Source: Defluviitaleaceae bacterium (lineage in GTDB: Bacteria; Bacillota; Clostridia; Lachnospirales; WQUN01). From it: a stretch of DNA of 5,774 bases. Positions 1-4,711 of the stretch are shown piece after piece. The stretch's first letter is position 1, and each line of letters begins with the position of its first letter. The stretch spans positions 1 to 5,774 of the forward strand of contig WRDG01000156.1 in NCBI GenBank assembly GCA_009783525.1, read 5' to 3'. Made by a program: the position numbers and the translations under genes. The notes below the pieces were generated by a model. It made no database searches, was not told the origin of the DNA, and worked only from the letters and a program-made list of their open reading frames with translations.

Positions 1-295
1 AAACACAAGGAAGAAACTCCTGCGGAGTTTTTGTGCAAGGAAGCGTTTTTCGCCTTCGGCGAAAAACACAAGGAAGAAACTCCTGCGGAGTTTCTGTGCA
101 AGGAAGCGTTTTTCGCCTTCGGCGAAAAACACAAGGAAGAAACTCCTGCGGAGTTTTTGTGCAAAGAAGCGTTTTTCGCCTTCGGCGAAAAACACAAGGA
201 AGAAACTCCTGCGGAGTTTTTGTGCAAGGAAGCGTTTTTCGCCTTCGGCGAAAAACACAAGGAAGCGTTTTTCGCCTTCGGCGAAAAACACAAGG
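1..295 (+). repeat. Modular 63-bp tandem repeat (30-bp A + 33-bp B modules), coding
   Basis: Four near-identical 63-bp units begin at 1, 64, 127 and 190, followed by one shortened 33-bp unit from 253. Each unit has two modules opening with CAAGGAAG. Module A (30 bp, e.g. 6-35) holds the palindrome AAACTCC-TGC-GGAGTTT. Module B (33 bp, e.g. 36-68) holds GTTTTTCGCC-TTC-GGCGAAAAAC, a perfect 10-bp stem with a 3-base loop. The order is AB-AB-AB-AB-B, with the extra B at 258-290 and a final CAAGG at 291-295. Only two substitutions separate the full copies: T to C at 94 and G to A at 165. The array touches the window edge, so its true copy number is unknown. No stop codon occurs in any of the six frames. 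It reads straight into the stalk-domain gene and encodes a 21-residue repeat with core CKEAFFAFGEKHK. There are no unique spacers, so it is not a CRISPR array. Confidence 0.95.
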
Positions 296-1089
296 GCAAA
301 AAAAAATCAACCGCCGCAAACAGGTTTGTTCCCGTTATTCTGGCGGCAATCTTATTTTTTGTCGGCTCGAAAAATTATTTTTACGCGCTGCGCGGCTACC
401 GTGAAAACAGCGCGGCGCACCTGCACAACATAAACGCGGCCACGTATGTGCGCGAGAACCATGTTTTGCTGCGCGAAGCCGGAACCGCGTTTTTTGATCT
501 GACCGTCCCGTTAAAAAACGAAACGTACGCGCACGGCGGAAGCCTCCATTCCGAATCGTGGTACGTCGTTTATTTTATGCAGTATTACGACGTCTACGAA
601 AAAATAGACATTACGGACAGGACAGGCTTATCCGTAAACCGACTGCTGATAAACGGCGGGCAGGCGTTCACGCCCAACGCGCCCGTCGATTACGGCGGCG
701 GTGTGTTCATACCGCTTAACGACACGGTCGAGTGCCTCAACCGGGTGGGCTCAAACGGCTATTCCGTAAGTTGGAACGAGCGCGGCAGGTCGGTGACGGT
801 TTTTAAAAACGGCGGCCTGCTTTTCCGCGTCCAATTTGACGCGGACGGAGGCGCATACGGCTTTACGGGCGGGATAAACGGCGGTGATAAAAACAACGGA
901 AGCTTCGAAACAAACAACGGAAACAACGAAAAAAACGAAAACGGCAAAACGGAGCCCGTCACGTTTATGATTATGCAGGGCAGGGTGTACATGTCTGCGG
1001 ACGGTGTGAAAATAGCTTTCGGTTTGGATTACGAGGTAATGGCGGGAAACGAGTACGGCGGCTACGACGTCTGTATAAAAACGGAATAA
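1..1089 (+). CDS. Copper-amine-oxidase-N-terminal-like (stalk) domain protein with N-terminal 21-aa repeats, 5' partial or start unresolved
   Basis: The frame is open from the left edge to TAA at 1087-1089. The first candidate start in the window is TTG at 31, which gives 352 residues (numbering used here). Residues 1-88 are the encoded tandem repeat (CKEAFFAFGEKHKEETPAEFL type, one Cys per unit). A basic stretch (KGKKKSTAANR, 88-98) and a hydrophobic segment (FVPVILAAILFFVG, 99-112) follow, which fits a signal anchor or uncleaved signal peptide. Residues about 203-265 (LLINGG, GGGVFIPLND, YSVSWNERGRSVTVF) match the 'ING - VPL - V.WD - V.V' pattern of Cu_amine_oxidN1/stalk domains. An Asn/Gly/Lys/Glu-rich linker covers about 283-308. 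A second half-domain (GRVYMSADGVKIAFGLDYEV) ends the protein. These domains occur in Bacillota envelope proteins, probably as structural modules, so an exported C-terminus is inferred. No ATG, GTG or TTG lies between the repeats and the hydrophobic segment, so translation must start in or upstream of the repeats, or the original start was lost. No enzymatic residues are recognisable. Confidence 0.75.
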   Translation, partial: KHKEETPAEFLCKEAFFAFGEKHKEETPAEFLCKEAFFAFGEKHKEETPAEFLCKEAFFAFGEKHKEETPAEFLCKEAFFAFGEKHKEAFFAFGEKHKGKKKSTAANRFVPVILAAILFFVGSKNYFYALRGYRENSAAHLHNINAATYVRENHVLLREAGTAFFDLTVPLKNETYAHGGSLHSESWYVVYFMQYYDVYEKIDITDRTGLSVNRLLINGGQAFTPNAPVDYGGGVFIPLNDTVECLNRVGSNGYSVSWNERGRSVTVFKNGGLLFRVQFDADGGAYGFTGGINGGDKNNGSFETNNGNNEKNENGKTEPVTFMIMQGRVYMSADGVKIAFGLDYEVMAGNEYGGYDVCIKTE

Positions 1090-1157
1090 AAAAGCGGAAC
1101 AAAAAAGCGAAAAAAAAGCGGAATAAAAAAGCAGAATAAAAAACATAATAAAAAAGC
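1083..1157 (+). repeat. Degenerate 11-13 bp A-rich tandem repeats after the stalk gene
   Basis: Units resembling GGAATAAAAAAGC follow each other at 1083-1095, 1096-1108 (GGAAC variant), 1109-1119 (shortened) and 1120-1132. Two more diverged copies run to 1157. The first unit overlaps the stop codon of the stalk gene, so the array looks like repeated slippage duplication of the gene's 3' end. It ends directly at the reverse-strand terminator stem at 1156. No gene was found here. Confidence 0.7.
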
Positions 1158-1171
1158 GCCGGTAACGGCGC
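1150..1171 (-). terminator. Intrinsic terminator for sulfatase 1 (minus strand)
   Basis: GCGCCG (1156-1161) pairs with CGGCGC (1166-1171) around the loop GTAA. Read on the minus strand, the 6-bp GC stem is followed at once by six Ts (complement of A1150-1155). It lies 66 bp beyond the sulfatase 1 stop codon and is the natural 3' end of the minus-strand transcript. Confidence 0.75.
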
Positions 1172-1190
1172 GGATGCATATTTATTAATG

Positions 1191-1218
1191 AACGCGGGAA
1201 AAACGCCGCGTTTTTTTT
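1191..1218 (+). terminator. Intrinsic terminator for the stalk-domain gene (plus strand)
   Basis: AACGCGG (1191-1197) pairs with CCGCGTT (1206-1212) around an 8-base loop, and the T-tract runs on to 1218. The orientation fits the + strand gene ending at 1089. With the opposite terminator at 1150-1171 it forms a convergent gene boundary in which each transcript passes through the other's terminator stem. Confidence 0.75.
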
Positions 1219-1237
1219 GCAGATATTTTACGGATAT

Positions 1238-2719
1238 TTATTCGAAGATGACGCCCGGCCCGTAGGGCGAAAAGGCTGTCATGATATACGAATTTACCGC
1301 GTTGTCGTTGTTGTCGCGCGCAAACCGCCACAATTTTCTGCACATTTTTTCGACGACGGGCTGCATGCACGGCATATCGATCAGATTTTTTGTTTCGTGC
1401 GCGTCGTTTTTAAGGTCGTACAGCTCGTCGAAATCGAATGTGTTAAAGACATATTTATAATCGCCGTCAAAAACGGCGCGCTGGATGCCGTAAACCTCGT
1501 TGCCGTTCGTTTGCGTGTACATTTCGGTCCTTGCGTCGGCGGGCTCTTCGCCGCGCAGGTACGGCGCGAGCGTCCGGCCGAATATTTTCCTGCCGCAAGG
1601 TATGCCTGCCAAGTCCAAAAAAGTGGGCGCGAAATCGGCGAGCGAAACGAACCGGCTCACCGCGCTTCCGCGCGGCTTTGTTCCGCCGAAGCCCATCAGG
1701 GCGTTTACGTGGTACGCCTCGCTAAAACACGGCAACCCCTTCGCCCACAGGCCGTGCGCGCCCGCGTAGTCGCCGTGGTCCGAGCAGTACAAAACCACGG
1801 TGCTGTCCAAAAGGCCGCGGCTTTCGAGCTTATCGAGCAGCAGGCCGAACAGGTAGTCCTGGAACGTGCAAAAGGCGTAATAATGCCTAAGCGAATCCCT
1901 GTGCTCTCGCGCAGACATCTGCCTAAACGAGGACGCGATCCGGCGGTACATGGCGGGCTTGTCCGTCATGGGGTCGTCAAAATTTTCGGGCAGCTCTATG
2001 TCGTTTATGTCGTACATGTCCAAAAACCTTTGCGGCGCGAAATACGGGTCGTGCGGGCCGGACGTGCCGGCGTATAAAAAAAACGGCTCGCGCGTTGATA
2101 TTTTGTCGAGCCGCTCGAGCGCGGCGTCAACCACGGCCCTGTCGTTGAACAGATCCTCATGCACGCCGTAGTTTGTGTATTTCGGATAGCCGCGGCGTTT
2201 TATTTCGCCGTCCGCGCGCGGAGTGTTCATGTCGCTTGCGGGCGGCGCGGTTTTCCAAACGGACGTCTTAAGCGCGGCCTCGTCGCCGTACACCCACCAG
2301 TCGCCTATGTCCGGCGCGTTTAAAAATTCGCGCTTCTTTGCCGGGCCGGGATAAATATTTATAAAACCCCTGTCCTCCGGGCCTTCCAATGCGCTCACAT
2401 GCCATTTGCCGCTGTAATACATGTTGTAGCCCGCGGCCGCCATGTCCTCCGAAAAGAGGCGCACGCCGTCGAACAGTCCGCGTGACAATGCGTTTGAAAC
2501 ATCGACGTTGTTCCAAACGCCGTGCTCGGACGGGTAAAGGCCCGAAAAAAAAGTTGCGCGCGAAGGGCAGCAGTGCGGCGACGGGCAAAAAGCGTTTGTG
2601 AAGCTCACGCCCGCGCCGTACAGCCGCTCCATGTTGGGCGCGATTATTTTTTTATGCGGCGGCTGCATGTCGCCGCGCTGATGGTCCGTCATAAAAACCA
2701 AAAAATTAGGTCTGTCCAT
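1238..2719 (-). CDS. Type I (formylglycine-dependent) sulfatase 1
   Basis: This 493-residue protein would hydrolyse a sulfate ester; the substrate cannot be read from the sequence. It starts MDRPNFLVFMTDHQRGD, the usual N-terminal metal-binding strand of the alkaline-phosphatase-like sulfatase fold (D12 a likely Ca ligand, here followed by H13). The active-site motif is C50-C-P-S-R54 followed by ATFFSG. C50 is the residue expected to be converted to formylglycine. Other family motifs are GKWH (K105, H107), SGPHDPY (H223), and SDHGDYAGAHGLWAKG (D314, H315, K327). A C-terminal ELYDLKND segment (about 432-439) is typical of the family, and the length is normal. No signal peptide is visible, which suggests a cytoplasmic enzyme. 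I chose ATG at 2719 because the next upstream in-frame start (TTG at 2749) lies in the tandem repeat and would add ten repeat-derived residues. No Shine-Dalgarno precedes either start. It lies 214 bp downstream of sulfatase 2 on the same strand. The required maturase (anaerobic radical-SAM sulfatase-maturating enzyme or FGE type) is not in the window. Confidence 0.93.
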   Translation of the reverse strand: MDRPNFLVFMTDHQRGDMQPPHKKIIAPNMERLYGAGVSFTNAFCPSPHCCPSRATFFSGLYPSEHGVWNNVDVSNALSRGLFDGVRLFSEDMAAAGYNMYYSGKWHVSALEGPEDRGFINIYPGPAKKREFLNAPDIGDWWVYGDEAALKTSVWKTAPPASDMNTPRADGEIKRRGYPKYTNYGVHEDLFNDRAVVDAALERLDKISTREPFFLYAGTSGPHDPYFAPQRFLDMYDINDIELPENFDDPMTDKPAMYRRIASSFRQMSAREHRDSLRHYYAFCTFQDYLFGLLLDKLESRGLLDSTVVLYCSDHGDYAGAHGLWAKGLPCFSEAYHVNALMGFGGTKPRGSAVSRFVSLADFAPTFLDLAGIPCGRKIFGRTLAPYLRGEEPADARTEMYTQTNGNEVYGIQRAVFDGDYKYVFNTFDFDELYDLKNDAHETKNLIDMPCMQPVVEKMCRKLWRFARDNNDNAVNSYIMTAFSPYGPGVIFE

Positions 2720-2720
2720 T

Positions 2721-2918
2721 TTTTGTCGTTCGCGGAAAAAATATTGCAAATTTACGTATACATCCGCGTTTTTGTCATTCGCGGAAAAAATATTGCAAAT
2801 TTACGTATACATCCGCGTCTTTGCTGTTCGCGGAAAAATTTTACAAATTTACGTATACATCCGCGTTTTTGCCGTTCGCGGAAAAATATTGCAAATTTAC
2901 GTATACGTCCGCGCCTTT
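2721..2918. repeat. Four 48-49 bp tandem repeats between the sulfatase genes
   Basis: The conserved CGCGG of each unit begins at 2731, 2780, 2829 and 2877 (spacings 49, 49, 48). Each unit holds CGCGGA, an A/T stretch, GCAAATTTACGTATAC (one base changed in unit 3), and TCCGCG (2763, 2812, 2860, 2908). The two outer hexamers form a perfect inverted repeat around about 25-26 bases. The joins between units (TTTTTGTCATT-like) vary more than the cores. Unit 3 has diverged most (TTTTAC for TATTGC). Unit 4 reads GTATACGTCC for GTATACATCC. The array ends one base before the sulfatase 1 ATG, so it forms that gene's leader and possibly its promoter or operator region. There are no unique spacers, so it is not CRISPR. 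The hairpins lack a following T-tract on the minus strand, so they are not intrinsic terminators of sulfatase 2. Confidence 0.92.
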
Positions 2919-2933
2919 CTTTTTGGAGTTTTT

Positions 2934-4424
2934 TTATTGTAAAAACGAAAATCCGTTTGCGCCGAGGTCATGCGCCATTTGGTTTATACGCCTCATGGGC
3001 CGCCGCGTAAAGGGGAATATTTTAAAGTCATCGTCATCCAGGGCCGGGGCGTAGCCCGGTTTTTTTGCGTGCAAAAAAGCGAGGGCATGAAGCCCGCGCA
3101 CTATGTCCGTCTGCGTGTCCGCGAGGTTGTTTAATTCATTCGGGTCGTTTCGCAGGTCAAACAGCTGTTTAAAACCGCCGTTCGACATAAAAATATATTT
3201 GTAATTGCCTTTGCGCAGCATGATCTTAAACGCGGGCGTGCCGGGCTTGCCGTAGGCCGCGAGCAAAAACTCCCGCGGCTCGGCTCCGTTTTGCAGCAGC
3301 GCGAACAAATCCGCGCCGTCGCGCAGCTCCCCGCCGCCCGCGGCAGCGGACGCGACGCCGAACAAATCCGTTAATGCGGTAAGCCCGCCGCAAACGGTCC
3401 CGCGCGGGATTTTTTTCGGCCACGAAACCAAAAACGGCACGCGGGCAGACTGCTCGAACCAGCTCTCCTTCTGCCAGGACCTGTGGTCGCCCATGAGGTC
3501 GCCGTGGTCGGAAAAAAATGCGATCAATACATTGTCCGGATCGGGCAGCCTGCCAACCGCGTCAAGCAACCTGCCCACGCAGCCGTCTATGTAGCTTATT
3601 TCGCCGTAATAACGCGCCTTCGCCATGCGCGCACTAAAATCGTTAAGCTCATCCGCCCAAATCAAGCGGTTCATCCACGGCAGATGCTCGTCCATGTGAT
3701 CCGTCACGGCGCTTCCGCAAACGGGATTGTCCATCCGGTCGGGGTTGTACATCCTGTTAAACGGCACTGGCGGCGCAAACGGCGGATGCGGCCCAATAAA
3801 CGAAACGAACCCAAACCACGGCCGTGTTTCACCCGCGCCTATCAGCTCCGCGGCCCGCCCCGCGGCAAACGCCTCCACGGTAAGCTCCGCCGGCATCGGC
3901 GAAGTCTGCGGCATATAATACATCTCCGTGCGCTCGCCGTGCGGCTGCTCCACATGCGCGTACTCCGGATTCTCGCTGGCGATAAACGCGCAGTAAGCGT
4001 CGCTCAAACGCTCCTCCCGCGAACCCCACATCTCCTCCGTGCGCAGGCACACCTCAAACCCAAGATCCTCGTCGCGCGGATATGTATGAAACTTTCCGAC
4101 GCCGAACGTCCTGTACCCAAGCGCCCCCAAATGCCGCGCCAAATAAGGCCCGCACCTGCCCTCCATCGCCGCGTCCATGCCGCCTGCCGCCTCCGGCCTC
4201 ATGTTGTCGAAACTGCAAGTAGTGTGCGTGTCCCGCCCCGTATGCACAACATACCGCGCCGGCACGCAAACGGGACACGGCGAATAAGCGTTAATAAACG
4301 CCGCCCCGCGCCCGACCAGCCGGTCAATATTTGGCGTAAATATCTTCCCGTTACCCAGCGCGCCAATGCAGTCGAACCGATACTGGTCGCACATGATAAA
4401 CAGAATATTCGGCTTAGAATGCAC
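2934..4424 (-). CDS. Type I (formylglycine-dependent) sulfatase 2
   Basis: This 496-residue protein of the alkaline-phosphatase-like sulfatase family starts at GTG 4424 (HSKPNILFIMCDQYRFD). The start is set by AAAGGAG at 4439-4433 with an 8-base spacer, and it places the first conserved strand at the N-terminus as in other family members. Visible motifs are CDQ (C12, D13), the active-site core C53-V-P-A-R57 followed by YVVHTGR, GKFH (K111, H113), GPHPPF (H213), SDHGDLMGDHRSWQKES (D306, H307, K319), and a C-terminal LFDLRNDPNELNNL (421-434). CVPAR has Ala where the commoner motif has Ser but keeps the C-x-P-x-R core, so C53 should still become formylglycine. It differs strongly from sulfatase 1 outside the motifs, so the two probably have different substrates or positional specificities. 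No signal peptide is seen with this start, which suggests a cytoplasmic enzyme. An upstream in-frame extension to 4568 is low-complexity and not credible. Sulfatase 1 follows on the same strand, so co-transcription is possible. Confidence 0.94.
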   Translation of the reverse strand: MHSKPNILFIMCDQYRFDCIGALGNGKIFTPNIDRLVGRGAAFINAYSPCPVCVPARYVVHTGRDTHTTCSFDNMRPEAAGGMDAAMEGRCGPYLARHLGALGYRTFGVGKFHTYPRDEDLGFEVCLRTEEMWGSREERLSDAYCAFIASENPEYAHVEQPHGERTEMYYMPQTSPMPAELTVEAFAAGRAAELIGAGETRPWFGFVSFIGPHPPFAPPVPFNRMYNPDRMDNPVCGSAVTDHMDEHLPWMNRLIWADELNDFSARMAKARYYGEISYIDGCVGRLLDAVGRLPDPDNVLIAFFSDHGDLMGDHRSWQKESWFEQSARVPFLVSWPKKIPRGTVCGGLTALTDLFGVASAAAGGGELRDGADLFALLQNGAEPREFLLAAYGKPGTPAFKIMLRKGNYKYIFMSNGGFKQLFDLRNDPNELNNLADTQTDIVRGLHALAFLHAKKPGYAPALDDDDFKIFPFTRRPMRRINQMAHDLGANGFSFLQ

Positions 4425-4432
4425 TGCGCTCG

Positions 4433-4439
4433 CTCCTTT
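4433..4439 (-). promoter_or_regulatory. Shine-Dalgarno site of sulfatase 2
   Basis: On the minus strand AAAGGAG lies 8 bases before GTG at 4424. This decides the start of sulfatase 2 in favour of GTG over the AT-rich upstream extension. Its strength contrasts with sulfatase 1, which has no recognisable ribosome binding site. Confidence 0.85.
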
Positions 4440-4477
4440 GAGTTGGGTTAATGATGGCTGATAAAAATTTGCGATGC

Positions 4478-4494
4478 TTCTAATTTTTTTAGAA
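4478..4494. other. Small AT inverted repeat (TTCTAA/TTAGAA) in the sulfatase 2 leader
   Basis: TTCTAA (4478-4483) and TTAGAA (4489-4494) flank five Ts. It could be a weak hairpin in the leader RNA or a protein binding site. The stem is short and AT-only, and chance formation in such AT-rich DNA is plausible. Confidence 0.35.
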
Positions 4495-4499
4495 TTAAT

Positions 4500-4560
4500 G
4501 AAAAATATTTTTTCAAAAAATTTTTTTATGGAAATATTTTTTTCAAAAATATTTTTTTCT
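4500..4560. repeat. 30-bp imperfect AT-rich tandem duplication
   Basis: Two copies of a GAAAAATATTTTTTCAAAAA-like block begin at 4500 and 4531. The shared TTTCAAAAA element recurs at 4511 and 4541, exactly 30 bp apart. It is built from alternating A- and T-tracts with single C/G interruptions, a composition that can favour intrinsic bending. It lies upstream of the sulfatase 2 start. Confidence 0.6.
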
Positions 4561-4580
4561 CCATACATTTCGGCAAAAAA

Positions 4581-4589
4581 ATTTTAACA
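4581..4589 (-). promoter_or_regulatory. Tentative extended -10 promoter element for sulfatase 2
   Basis: The minus strand reads TGTTAAAAT, which matches the extended -10 pattern TGnTATAAT with one mismatch in the hexamer. No good -35 is found 16-18 bases upstream. Its right end overlaps the inverted repeat CATTT-AA-AAATG (4588-4599), a possible operator. A start near 4574 would give a leader of about 150 nt. Such matches are frequent by chance in AT-rich DNA. Confidence 0.3.
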
Positions 4590-4651
4590 TTTAAAAATGA
4601 AATGAAATATGTTTTTTTGATCGTTATTATTTAAAAGTAAAAAAATTGCAT

Positions 4652-4678
4652 AAAAAAGCCGGGGATTAAACCCCGGCT
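4652..4678 (-). terminator. Strong intrinsic terminator of the SLH-protein gene
   Basis: AGCCGGGG (4657-4664) pairs perfectly with CCCCGGCT (4671-4678) around ATTAAA. On the minus strand the stem runs directly into a T-tract (complement of A4652-4657). It is 33 bp beyond the TGA at 4712-4714 and separates the SLH gene from the sulfatases. Confidence 0.9.
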
Positions 4679-4711
4679 CAAATGTAGAATCTAACTATTA
4701 AACGTATTCAT

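Larger units (their letters stand above)
4425..4651 (-). other. AT-rich upstream/leader region of sulfatase 2
   Basis: No convincing gene lies here. The stretch is much richer in A and T than the flanking coding DNA and holds long alternating A- and T-tracts. It runs from the SLH terminator to the sulfatase 2 ribosome binding site and must contain the sulfatase 2 promoter if that gene is transcribed separately. An in-frame open stretch from 4568 encodes only Lys/Phe/Ile/Asn-rich low-complexity sequence. Confidence 0.7.

Noticed and set aside
43..67. UUCG tetraloop in the module B hairpin
   Set aside because: TTCG is present, but in the best register the 10-bp stem closes on a 3-base TTC loop. 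Closing on UUCG would break the remaining pairing.
1..295. CRISPR array
   Set aside because: The repeats are contiguous and near-identical over the whole 63-bp unit with no unique spacers, and no cas gene is present.
33..404. Alternative + strand gene in the third frame of the repeat (QGSVFRLRRKTQGRNSCGV type)
   Set aside because: All frames of the repeat are open by composition. This frame stops soon after the array with no domain, and both copy differences change its residues.
751..1179. 142-codon minus-strand frame with hydrophobic N-terminus (and the nested 77-codon frame)
   Set aside because: Antisense to the stalk-domain gene. Its hydrophobic start arises from the A-rich repeats and Asn/Lys linker read in reverse; no ribosome site seen.
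1217..2077. 286-codon + strand open frame opposite sulfatase 1
   Set aside because: Antisense shadow of a well-supported sulfatase; Arg/Val/Ala-rich with no recognisable domain.
2877..2913. Terminator of sulfatase 2
   Set aside because: The inverted repeat has only 6-bp arms and a long loop, and no T-tract follows on the minus strand.
2721..2918. CRISPR array
   Set aside because: Unit cores and joins are both repeated; the 10-12 bp joins are variants of one sequence rather than unique spacers.
3483..4451. 322-codon + strand open frame opposite sulfatase 2
   Set aside because: Antisense shadow in GC-rich coding DNA; the opposite strand carries all sulfatase motifs.
4425..4568. 48-residue N-terminal extension of sulfatase 2
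   Set aside because: Low-complexity Lys/Phe/Ile sequence encoded by AT-tract DNA. AAAGGAG with an 8-base spacer and the family's normal N-terminus support GTG 4424.
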